The position numbers and the translations under genes were made by a program. This document shows positions 17,915 through 24,506 of a stretch of 33,281 bases of DNA, piece by piece (positions within the stretch are counted from its first letter, which is position 1; each line of letters starts with the position of its first letter). The notes beneath the pieces are model-generated. The model saw only the letters and a list, made by a program, of their open reading frames with translations. It ran no database searches and was not told where the DNA came from. The DNA lies in assembly GCA_009903775.1 (NCBI GenBank), contig WYEM01000083.1, positions 1 through 33,281 on the forward strand, read 5' to 3'. The DNA is from Nitrososphaerota archaeon. Its GTDB lineage: Archaea; Thermoproteota; Nitrososphaeria; Conexivisphaerales; Conexivisphaeraceae.

Positions 17915-18772
17915 TCATGGCCTCGCGTAGTCGAACCTCATCAATATGCCGGGCAGCTCGTCGAGCAGCGCCGAGGCCCCCCAGTGGAACCCCATGCGGC
18001 TCGAGGCGGCATCCCGAGCCAGCCCCATCACTAGCCCCGCCGCGGCCGCGGCCTTCAGATCGTCCATGCCCAGGGCGACGAGCCCCGTGAGCAATCCGCC
18101 CATCACGGAGACGGAGCCCGCGGGCCACGCTGAGGGCCCGGACGGGCACGAGAACGCGGCGGCGCCGTCCGAAGCAGCCATCAGCTGCCCGAGCACCGCG
18201 ACTACGCCTCCCACCTCCGCGGCCGCCCTCCTCACCGGCTCCGCGGGGTCATCGTCGCCGGGCGCAGCCGGGCCGAAGGCGCGGGCGAACTCCTCCTCAT
18301 CGTAGAGCGCCACGAAGCGCCTCCCAGCCCCTGAGAGGCGCGCGAGCACCTCAGCGCCAGCTCCCTCCGACCCCAGCACGAGCCGGGCTCCGGCGGACGC
18401 CAGCTCGAGCGCCAGATAGGAAGCGCCCCCGGCATCGTGGAAGCCCGCCCCGAGGTAGGCGGCATCTACCCCCCTCACATGCCTCGCTATCCAGGCGGCG
18501 GCGCCCCTGGTCAGCTTCTGGTCCGGCATGGGGACCACGCTGAGGTCCGGCGATGCGCACCTGATGGAATCCGCGATCCTGCTCGGCGCCGCCACGTAGA
18601 CCTCGCCAGCCCCCGCGTAGAGCGCCGCGATGCCGGCCAGCGCCGGATCGCCGTGGGACGACCAGCTCCCTCCCACCACGAGGGCACGCCGCCTCCTCCG
18701 ATCCCTCGCTGGCATCCAAGCCCTGACGTCCTCCAGGTTGGCGCATCTACTCCCCGAGGACCGCGACGACAA
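17915..18772 (-). CDS. Divergent NnrD-like (ADP-dependent NAD(P)H-hydrate dehydratase fold) protein
   Basis: Ribokinase-fold protein of about 285 residues. NLEDVRAWMPARD, ALVVGGSWSSHGDPALAGIAALYAGAGEVYVAAP and the LTGLVALGMDDLKAAAAAGLVMG end resemble NnrD, the repair enzyme for hydrated NAD(P)H. Key motifs are changed, however: where the family has Gly-Thr-Gly-Asp-Val-Leu with the catalytic Asp, this has GSVSVMGG, and the 'Asp-Ala-Asp-Ala-Leu' and 'Thr-Pro-His-Pro-Gly-Glu' blocks are not found. Catalysis as in NnrD is doubtful. The TTG at 18772 keeps the conserved N-terminal helix and overlaps the yjbQ stop by 26 bases. Confidence 0.65.
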   Translation of the reverse strand: MSSRSSGSRCANLEDVRAWMPARDRRRRRALVVGGSWSSHGDPALAGIAALYAGAGEVYVAAPSRIADSIRCASPDLSVVPMPDQKLTRGAAAWIARHVRGVDAAYLGAGFHDAGGASYLALELASAGARLVLGSEGAGAEVLARLSGAGRRFVALYDEEEFARAFGPAAPGDDDPAEPVRRAAAEVGGVVAVLGQLMAASDGAAAFSCPSGPSAWPAGSVSVMGGLLTGLVALGMDDLKAAAAAGLVMGLARDAASSRMGFHWGASALLDELPGILMRFDYARP

Positions 18773-19160
18773 GCCGCCTCACATTTCTCGGACCGTCGAG
18801 CTCCACTAGAAAGATGTTTTGCCAAGCCCCGCGGACCAGCTTCCCCCCGTGGACGGGGAGGACCTTGGAGGGCCCCAAGAAGGCCGAGGCGAGGTGCGCG
18901 TGCGCGTTGTCGTCGATGCGGTCGTGCTCGTAGCCGCGTCCCTTAGGGAATATCTCCGATATCTTATCCTTCATGTCCTCAATGAGCCCCTTCTCGTTCT
19001 CGTTCACCACGAGCGCAGCGGTCGCGTGGGGCACCGAGATCACGCAGATGCCGGCCGAGACGCCGGATTCCTCCACGACGCGCTCGACGTCCTCCGTCAC
19101 GTCTATCAGCTCCACATCCCTGCTGCTCGAGTACTCGAGCTCGCGCACGTGGACCCTCAC
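18747..19160 (-). CDS. YjbQ/UPF0047 family protein
   Basis: 137 residues. Family hallmarks: ICVISVPHATAALVVNENE, YEHDRIDDNAHAHLASAFLGPS (the His-rich metal-binding segment), and LVRGAWQNIFLVELDGPR. A trimeric beta protein; the E. coli homologue has weak thiamine-phosphate synthase activity, but the physiological role is unsettled. GTG 19160 lies 27 bases from the TATA box at 19184-19190. First gene of a minus-strand operon with the NnrD-like and methyltransferase genes. Confidence 0.9.
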   Translation of the reverse strand: MRVHVRELEYSSSRDVELIDVTEDVERVVEESGVSAGICVISVPHATAALVVNENEKGLIEDMKDKISEIFPKGRGYEHDRIDDNAHAHLASAFLGPSKVLPVHGGKLVRGAWQNIFLVELDGPRNVRRLVVAVLGE

Positions 19161-19183
19161 GTGTCCATCGCCGGAGCTCCCGA

Positions 19184-19190
19184 TTTATTT
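19184..19190 (-). promoter_or_regulatory. TATA box of the yjbQ operon
   Basis: AAATAAA on the coding strand, centred 27 bases before GTG 19160; it overlaps the coaBC stop region. Confidence 0.5.
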
Positions 19191-20432
19191 GCCGCGCGGT
19201 CCGGCGTCCATCAGGGCCTCTATGAAGTCCACGATGTGCACGGCCAGTGCGCGCTTGTGGAGCGGCGGCAGCGGCTCGACGCGGCCCCTCGACACCAGGA
19301 CCAGCCTGTTGTACTCGCTCCCGAATCCCAGGCCCTCCTCCGACACGTCGTTAACTGCGACGGCCACGACGCCCGGGTGCCTCCTGAGGTAATCCATGCC
19401 CTCCGCCGCCAGCTCCTCATCGCCCCGCAGCCCGTAGACCGCCCTGAACGCGAAGACGCGCGCCTTGGGCGCCAGGACGTCCACCACCTTCGGGGTAGGG
19501 ATCAGCCTGACCTCGAGCGCTCCCTCCTCGGTTGGTATCTTGCGGTCGAAGGCGCTCTCCGGCCGGAAGTCCGCCGGGGAGGCTGTCGCTATCGCCATAT
19601 CGGGCCTCATCTCATCCGCGAGCCCCTCCGCGGCCCTCACCATCTCCTCCGTGCTCTCGACGCGCACGACCCTCGCGCCCCTCGGCATGCTGACCTCGGT
19701 GGGGCCGCTCACTATCGCCACCTCAGCCCCCCTCGCCAGGAGCTCCCTCGCCAGGTACGCCCCCGTCCTGCCGCTGCCCCTGTTCGTGATCACCCTCACG
19801 GGATCCAGGCGCTCCAACGTGGGCCCCGCAGTCACCAGGAACCTCCTCCCCTCCAGGGTCCTTCTCCTCAGCGATGATATGACCGCCTCCACTATCTCCT
19901 CGTCCGGGGCGATCTTGGCCTTCCCCTCCTCCATCGATGGCGGCACGATCCTGACGCCCATCGCCCTGAGCTCCTCCATCGCGCGCGAGACCGCCGGATT
20001 CCTGTACATCTGCTCGTGCATGGCCGGCGCGATGACCACAGGCTTGCCGGCGCCCATGGCCACGTTGACGAGCGCCGTGACGGCGTTCGAGGCGTCACCC
20101 CGTGCTATCCTGGAGATCGTGGTGGCCGTCGCCGGCGCCACGAGCACCACATTCGCGGAGCCCGGCCCATCGCCCCCCAGCTTCACGTGCTCCATCTCTC
20201 CCGTCAGCCCGAGGATCGGGCGGTTGCCGGTCGCCCACCACATCAGCTGCGGTCCCACCAGCCTCGCCGCGGCCGGCGTCATGACCGGTACCACGTCCGC
20301 GCCGTGCCTGATCAGCAGCCTAGCGAGATCTATCGACCGATAAGCGGCGGCGCTGCCGGTCACGCACAGCGCGACGCGGATCCCCCAGAGGATCTTGGTC
20401 AGCCTCCCCCTGAGCGCATCCACGTCGGCCAC
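19185..20432 (-). CDS. coaBC: Bifunctional phosphopantothenate-cysteine ligase / phosphopantothenoylcysteine decarboxylase
   Basis: 415 residues, two steps of coenzyme A synthesis. N-terminal flavoprotein decarboxylase: VTGSAAAYRSIDLARLLIRHG, the catalytic His in MEHVKLG, and the substrate clamp APAMHEQMYRNP (archaeal variant of Pro-x-Met-Asn). C-terminal ligase from about residue 195: FLVTAGPTLERLDPVRVITN and NRGSGRTGAYLARELL, then the dimer/nucleotide segment AVAVNDVSEEGLGFGSEYN. GTG 20432 is 26 bases from the TATA box GCTTTATAG (20454-20462). Confidence 0.95.
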   Translation of the reverse strand: MADVDALRGRLTKILWGIRVALCVTGSAAAYRSIDLARLLIRHGADVVPVMTPAAARLVGPQLMWWATGNRPILGLTGEMEHVKLGGDGPGSANVVLVAPATATTISRIARGDASNAVTALVNVAMGAGKPVVIAPAMHEQMYRNPAVSRAMEELRAMGVRIVPPSMEEGKAKIAPDEEIVEAVISSLRRRTLEGRRFLVTAGPTLERLDPVRVITNRGSGRTGAYLARELLARGAEVAIVSGPTEVSMPRGARVVRVESTEEMVRAAEGLADEMRPDMAIATASPADFRPESAFDRKIPTEEGALEVRLIPTPKVVDVLAPKARVFAFRAVYGLRGDEELAAEGMDYLRRHPGVVAVAVNDVSEEGLGFGSEYNRLVLVSRGRVEPLPPLHKRALAVHIVDFIEALMDAGPRGK

Positions 20433-20453
20433 GCTCCCTGCCCCCTCTCCGGA

Positions 20454-20462
20454 GCTTTATAG
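20454..20462 (-). promoter_or_regulatory. TATA box of coaBC
   Basis: CTATAAAGC on the coding strand, 26 bases from GTG 20432. Confidence 0.5.
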
Positions 20463-20475
20463 TTGATCCACGCCG

Positions 20476-21246
20476 TTAAGGCCTCCTGCCCTCGTAAAAG
20501 CCGCGGACGTCGTTCAGGTAAGGCCACCGCGCCCTCCTGGAATTTATCTCGTCCAGCTCCAACTCGACGACCTCCGTCGTCTCCTTCCTCCCCAGCTCTA
20601 GCAGGATCTTGCCCTCTGGGGATGCGACCAGGCTGTTGCCCTCCACGGGCCTGCCGTCCTTGTACCCGGCCTCAGCCAGGTTCACCATGGCGAAGAATAC
20701 CGTGTTCTCCGCAGCCCTCACCTGGGAGAGCGCCCTCCACAGGTATATCCTGTCGAATGGCACGGACGACGGGTTCACTATTATCTGGGCTCCTTGGAGC
20801 GCCGGCCCGCGGACCAGCTCCGGATACATTGCGTCCACGCATATCACGATCCCGGCCTTCCCCGCGCCGAAGTCGAACGTCGAGGGACCCTCCCCCGGCT
20901 CCACATGCTCCCTCTCACCCACCGCGTTGGATGGGAACCTCTTCGAGGCCTCCGAGATAATGCCCCCGGCGGAGAGCGCCCTGGACACTGCGAGTGGGCG
21001 CCCATTCCTCAGGGCCCAATACCCGCCCAGCACAAGCACCCCGTACATAGCCGAGGCTATCGATTTCCCCTCCTCCACGAGCCTCCGCTCCTCCTCCGCC
21101 GCCAAGGGTCTGGCGATCCAAGCCTCGGGCAACGATGCCAGATCGACCCTGCCCAGCGTCGATGCTAGGTCCCTGATCCTCCTGAGTCCCTCCTCCAGAT
21201 CCTCCACCCTCCTCATCTGTATTATGCCTAATCGGACGCGGGGCAC
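20476..21246 (-). CDS. Carbon-nitrogen hydrolase (nitrilase superfamily)
   Basis: 256 residues from GTG 21246. The Glu-Lys-Cys triad is visible: Glu in LASLPEAWI, Lys in the SEASKRFPSN segment, and Cys in AGIVICVDAMYPEL. RALSQVRAAENTVFFAMVN is the family's second conserved block. Amide hydrolysis is expected; the substrate is unknown. The C-terminal INSRRARWPYLNDVRG resembles the end of other archaeal amidohydrolases of this class. The open frame extends to 21279, but the TATA box TTAAATA (21270-21276) lies there and fixes the leaderless GTG. Confidence 0.9.
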   Translation of the reverse strand: MPRVRLGIIQMRRVEDLEEGLRRIRDLASTLGRVDLASLPEAWIARPLAAEEERRLVEEGKSIASAMYGVLVLGGYWALRNGRPLAVSRALSAGGIISEASKRFPSNAVGEREHVEPGEGPSTFDFGAGKAGIVICVDAMYPELVRGPALQGAQIIVNPSSVPFDRIYLWRALSQVRAAENTVFFAMVNLAEAGYKDGRPVEGNSLVASPEGKILLELGRKETTEVVELELDEINSRRARWPYLNDVRGFYEGRRP

Positions 21247-21269
21247 ATTACCCAGGTGACTACGCGCGG

Positions 21270-21276
21270 TTAAATA
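21270..21276 (-). promoter_or_regulatory. TATA box of the nitrilase-family gene
   Basis: TATTTAA on the coding strand, centred 27 bases from GTG 21246. Confidence 0.5.
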
Positions 21277-21379
21277 CATGTCGGCGCGCCTGAGGGCTCC
21301 GTCACCTTAAGCCCGAATCGGGGAGAGCCTGCCCGATCACGATCCCCAGCTCATCAGGCCAACAAGAGATCCCCTTTCT

Positions 21380-21393
21380 CATAGTCGACTATG
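21380..21393. repeat. 14-bp perfect palindrome
   Basis: CATAGTCGACTATG, followed by an AT-rich ATTTGCAATATTT, about 110 bases upstream of the nitrilase promoter. Possible protein-binding site; nothing else supports a role. Confidence 0.4.
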
Positions 21394-21752
21394 CTATTTG
21401 CAATATTTCTCGACCCTCTAGAGGTGATTGGGCAGTTAGCGAGCAGGAGCCATGCCTACACATGGAGGCGAGCGCATGCGAGTTGGCGGGGCCAGCGCTT
21501 CACCTACGATCTCCCCCTAGGAGCCCGATAGGGCGCACGATCAGATATGTCAAGGAGGGGATTGGGACTTTCGACTGTCTCCTCCCGGCCGGCGAGCGCA
21601 CGCTGTGCTCGAGGAGAGCCTTCGAGCGCGGGCTCAACTGACCGTCGCGTTCATGTTCATGCGGGCCTCGCGTTCGAGGACGGGGACCCGGTGAGGCTCC
21701 TATGGCTGGACGGGCCGCGCCCGATCTTCTCGCTCGGGTGGGAAGTGAGCTC

Positions 21753-21788
21753 GATAAAACGGCACCCGCCTGAGCGGCAGGGGGCGAG
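21753..21788 (-). repeat. Hairpin repeat, copy F (degenerate)
   Basis: Plus strand GATAAAACGGCACCCGCCTG then AGCGGCAGGGGGCG, matching the opening GATAAAACGGCA..CCCGCC of copies D and E, with a weak CCGC/GCGG stem. Sits at the end of the decayed tnpB-like fragment, supporting the link between the repeat family and TnpB elements. Confidence 0.5.
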
Positions 21789-21940
21789 ATGCTGCCTCGG
21801 ACATGGGCCGCGGATTATCTGGCGTGGCCGCCGGCGACTCTGGGGTTCGGGGCAAGGGATATCTCGGGGAGATGGTCCGTGCCCCCAGCATTGGTGCAGC
21901 GGCCTCGCAGGGGCTCCGCGGCGCCGGCCGCGCGCTGCGC

Positions 21941-21946
21941 GAGGTG
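21941..21946 (+). promoter_or_regulatory. Ribosome-binding site of the radical SAM gene
   Basis: GAGGTG, 8 bases before ATG 21955; decides the start over the long upstream open frame from 21547, whose sequence is low-complexity. Unusual in a window where most genes look leaderless. Confidence 0.55.
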
Positions 21947-21954
21947 TCACCGAG

Positions 21955-23214
21955 ATGCTCTACATAGTGCTCACGACTGGGTCCTGCAACCTGAGGTGTG
22001 ATTACTGCGGCGGCTCGTTCGATCCATCGTTGGTCCCTCCGAGGCCGAGGTACGACTTGGAGAAGCTCCTGAGGATGATAAGGGGGGACCCGGATCCCAT
22101 AGTGGCTTTCTACGGCGGGGAGCCGCTGCTCAACATACCCTTCCTGGAGCGCGTCGTGAGGGAGCTCCGCGGCGCCTCGAGGCTCGTGCTGCAGACGAAC
22201 GGGACGCTCGTCAGGAAGGTGGACCGCGAGGTGCTCAGGTCGTTCGACGCGATATTGATATCCATCGATGGTGTGGAGGAGCTCACCGATGCGCACAGGG
22301 GCAGGGGGATCTACGCGCGCGCCGTCGACGCGGCTGGGTATCTGAGGTCCATAGGCTACTCAGGTGACCTGATAGCTAGGATGACGGTGACCGGCGACAC
22401 GGACATCGCGCGCGATGTGCGCCACCTGCTCTCGCTCGGCCTCTTCGATCACGTGCACTGGCAGCTAAGCGTCATCTGGAGCCCCCGCTGGAACTTCGAG
22501 GAGTGGTCCATCCGCAGCTATTTGCCGGGCATAGAGTCCCTAGCCGAGGAATGGTCCTCGAATATTGAGCGCGGCCGCGTCCTCGGGATAGCGCCCTTCC
22601 AGGGGATAGTTAAGAGGCACCTGATGGGCGGCCCATACCCGCCCTGCGGCGCCGGATCCGAGGCCGTTGCGGTGTCGACCGATGGCAGGATACTGGCATG
22701 CCCCATTGCTATCTCCGAGCGCTGGGCGGAGATGGGGAGCCTGGAGTCCGGATTCTCGCGGCGCGCTTATCCCGTAGCGGAGGAATGCTCCGGGTGCCCG
22801 TACTTTAGGGAGTGCGGCGGTCGCTGCCTCTACTCGTTCATGGAGAGGCTCTGGGGTGATGATGGTCACAGATCCGTGTGCGAGGTCACGAAGGCGACCA
22901 TCAGGGCAGTGCTCCGCCGCATGCCCAGGCTGGAGCTGGCGGTGGCCTCCGGCGTCGTCAGGTGGGAGGACATAATGTACCCGAAGTTCAACAACACGAT
23001 CGAGATAATACCGCGACGTCCGGTGGCGGGGCCAGCTCGCATTCGAATCGCGCGGGATCCATCCGCGCGGTCGCCTCGCCCGCGGAACGCGCTGGAGATT
23101 ATGTCCCCGACGATCTCCTCTGTGACCTCGAAGGGCACGAGCCCCGTCTCGCCCCTCAGGATCTCCATGGCCCTGGCCCTCAGGCCCTCGAGCTCGCCCT
23201 CCGAGAACCCGTAG
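21955..23214 (+). CDS. SPASM-type radical SAM enzyme, AF1577-like family (putative peptide modifier)
   Basis: Opens MLYIVLTTGSCNLRCDYCGG with Cys11, Cys15 and Cys18 binding the [4Fe-4S] cluster, then YDLEKLLRMIRGDPDPIVAF, YGGEPLLN, LISIDGVEELTDAHRGRG and the FDHVHWQLSVIWSPRWNFEE block that I associate with the archaeal AF1577 family (TIGR04084), annotated as putative peptide-modifying. A cysteine-rich C-terminal SPASM-like region follows: CGAGSEAVAVSTDGRILACP, CSGCPYFRECGGRC, VCEVT. ATG 21955 has GAGGTG 8 bases upstream, a ribosome-binding site instead of the usual leaderless start, so it may be read from an upstream promoter. Conserved sequence ends near IEIIPR (23020); ~60 tail residues are antisense to the dehydrogenase. 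Confidence 0.88.
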   Translation: MLYIVLTTGSCNLRCDYCGGSFDPSLVPPRPRYDLEKLLRMIRGDPDPIVAFYGGEPLLNIPFLERVVRELRGASRLVLQTNGTLVRKVDREVLRSFDAILISIDGVEELTDAHRGRGIYARAVDAAGYLRSIGYSGDLIARMTVTGDTDIARDVRHLLSLGLFDHVHWQLSVIWSPRWNFEEWSIRSYLPGIESLAEEWSSNIERGRVLGIAPFQGIVKRHLMGGPYPPCGAGSEAVAVSTDGRILACPIAISERWAEMGSLESGFSRRAYPVAEECSGCPYFRECGGRCLYSFMERLWGDDGHRSVCEVTKATIRAVLRRMPRLELAVASGVVRWEDIMYPKFNNTIEIIPRRPVAGPARIRIARDPSARSPRPRNALEIMSPTISSVTSKGTSPVSPLRISMALALRPSSSPSENP

Positions 23215-24230
23215 TCGCTCAGGCCCTCGTCGAAGCCAAGGGACTCCTGGAACCTCCTGAGCGCCTCCTCCGCCCTTCCCGCGTGCTCGGGGATCGGCTC
23301 GAGGCCGGGATCCAGCGCCCTCATCACGAGCGCCCCCTCGATGGGCCGCGCCGCGTACGTATAACGGATGCAGCGCGGCCCCAGCATCGCGAGCCCCGCC
23401 CCGTGAGGCAGCCGGGGATTGATGCCGCTGAGCACGTGCTCCAGCAGGTGCACTATGTGCGTGACCGAGTTATCGATCGCGATGCCCGCCACTGCCGCCG
23501 CGTAGAGCAGGTTGCCCCTGGCCTCGAGGTCGCCCGGGCTGCGCAGCGCCGCGGGCAGCCAGCGCGCTATCAGCTCGACGGCTTCCCTAGCCAGCGTCTG
23601 CGTCATGCGGTTGGTCTCCGTGGACGTGGAGGACTCCAGCGCGTGGTAGAGCGCGTCCAAGCCGGTGTAAATCGTCTGGTCGGCCGGCAGGCTCCTGAGG
23701 TACCGGGGATCGTCGGCGCTGGCCCTCGGGTAAGTGGTCTCCAGCCCTATCTTGAGTCCCTTACCCTCCACGTTGGCGACCGAGTACCTGTCTATCTCGC
23801 TCCCCGTCCCGTGCGTCAGGTTGACCGCGTAGACCGGCATGTCGCAGGAAGGGGTCCTGCCCCCGAGCAGGTAATCATCGGCCCTCCCCCCGGAGCACGC
23901 GATGACGGCCGCGAACTTGGCGGAGTCTATCACGCTGCCGCCGCCTATCGCCAATATCGCCTCGGCGCCATGCGCGCGCACAGCCTCGACGATTCCATCC
24001 ACCATGCTGTCCGTCGGGTTCGGGGATATCCCGCTATACGTCTCGGCGGAGATTCCCAGGCGTTGCACGACCTCCAGGGCATCGTTGAGGGCACCGCTCT
24101 CCTCCGCGCTCCGCCTGCCCTTCACGATCAGGATCCTCCTGTGAGCCCCCAGATGTCTCTGAAGTCCGCTGAGAGCCCCCTCGCCCATGTAGACCACGGT
24201 CGAGCCGTACCGGAGCGCGAACCTCTCCAT
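22866..24230 (-). CDS. Iron-containing alcohol dehydrogenase family protein with run-on C-terminus
   Basis: NAD(P)-binding half with AILAIGGGSVIDSAKFAAVI; metal-binding half with NLTHGTGSEIDRYSV, the Asp/His of YTGLDALYHALESS, and the two histidines of HIVHLLEHVLSGINPRLPHG that complete the Asp-His-His-His iron site. Substrate unknown (alcohols, aldehydes or maleylacetate-type). The conserved part ends about EEIVGDIISSAF (23090); a further ~75 residues are antisense to the radical SAM gene and read as low-quality sequence. ATG 24230 is 27 bases from the TATA-like CCAATATCC (24253-24261). Confidence 0.9.
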   Translation of the reverse strand: MERFALRYGSTVVYMGEGALSGLQRHLGAHRRILIVKGRRSAEESGALNDALEVVQRLGISAETYSGISPNPTDSMVDGIVEAVRAHGAEAILAIGGGSVIDSAKFAAVIACSGGRADDYLLGGRTPSCDMPVYAVNLTHGTGSEIDRYSVANVEGKGLKIGLETTYPRASADDPRYLRSLPADQTIYTGLDALYHALESSTSTETNRMTQTLAREAVELIARWLPAALRSPGDLEARGNLLYAAAVAGIAIDNSVTHIVHLLEHVLSGINPRLPHGAGLAMLGPRCIRYTYAARPIEGALVMRALDPGLEPIPEHAGRAEEALRRFQESLGFDEGLSDYGFSEGELEGLRARAMEILRGETGLVPFEVTEEIVGDIISSAFRGRGDRADGSRAIRMRAGPATGRRGIISIVLLNFGYIMSSHLTTPEATASSSLGMRRSTALMVAFVTSHTDL

Positions 24231-24252
24231 GCGCGATCCCGGCGCGGCCCAA

Positions 24253-24261
24253 GGATATTGG
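24253..24261 (-). promoter_or_regulatory. TATA box of the iron-type dehydrogenase
   Basis: CCAATATCC on the coding strand, centred 27 bases before ATG 24230; weaker than the others. Confidence 0.4.
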
Positions 24262-24295
24262 CGTTTCCCGGCATCCTTGGGATCGTTGACTGGGC

Positions 24296-24414
24296 GTCAC
24301 CCGCCTTTTGGCGGGCTGCTGAACGCCCCAGCGAGGCCCGGTTTGAAACCTCTCACCTCAGCTCGCACGGTGGTGCGACCCCTCAGAGGGGGCGGGGTTT
24401 GTCGTCCTTCAATC
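24296..24414 (+). repeat. Hairpin element, copy C (diverged, left part missing)
   Basis: Aligns with the right two-thirds of copies B and D: a CCCGCCTTTTGGCGGG stem-loop where B has CGCCCCCTTGACGGGCG (different bases, same fold), GCTGCTGAACGCCCCAGCGA for GCTACTGAGCACTCCAACGA, GAGGCCCGGTTTGAAA for GAGGCCCTGCTTAAAA, a last hairpin CCCCTCAGAGGGG, and GGCGGGGTTTGTCG at the end. The paired changes suggest selection on an RNA or single-strand DNA fold, or inheritance from a related but separate element. Confidence 0.6.
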
Positions 24415-24433
24415 ACCTGCGGTGGCGCCTCAG

Positions 24434-24462
24434 GGCGCCGCGCGAGCGGCTCGCGCGGCGCC
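24434..24462. promoter_or_regulatory. 29-bp perfect inverted repeat upstream of the double-SIS gene
   Basis: GGCGCCGCGCGAG, spacer CGG, CTCGCGCGGCGCC: 13-bp perfect arms, ending 13 bases before the TATA box at 24476. Either an operator or a strong hairpin. A further GGCGCC at 24424-24429 precedes it. Confidence 0.6.
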
Positions 24463-24475
24463 ATACAGCGGAGGA

Positions 24476-24483
24476 TTTTAAAA
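24476..24483 (+). promoter_or_regulatory. TATA box of the double-SIS gene
   Basis: TTTTAAAA, 27 bases before GTG 24507; GTG 24498 is too close. Confidence 0.6.
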
Positions 24484-24506
24484 CTGCTCGCGGCCTCGTG
24501 CAGAGC

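Larger units (their letters stand above)
21286..21790. pseudogene. Decayed region with tnpB-like fragments
   Basis: No intact gene. On the minus strand 21293-21312 encodes GLKVTEP, as does the right-edge fragment near 33170, with a synonymous third-base change. On the plus strand about 21691-21758 reads GEAPMAGRAAPDLLARVGSE, against GDAPVSGRAAPDLLARVG at 33187-33240 (minus); most base changes are in third positions. A 59-residue plus-strand frame (ATG 21462 to stop 21641) with three cysteines runs into the same reading frame after a stop, so it is probably part of the relic. A 14-bp palindrome lies at 21380-21393. A damaged mobile element is the best reading. Confidence 0.45.

Noticed and set aside
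18819-19877. 352-codon plus-strand open frame
   Set aside because: Antisense to yjbQ and coaBC, with no recognisable domain and mirrored composition.
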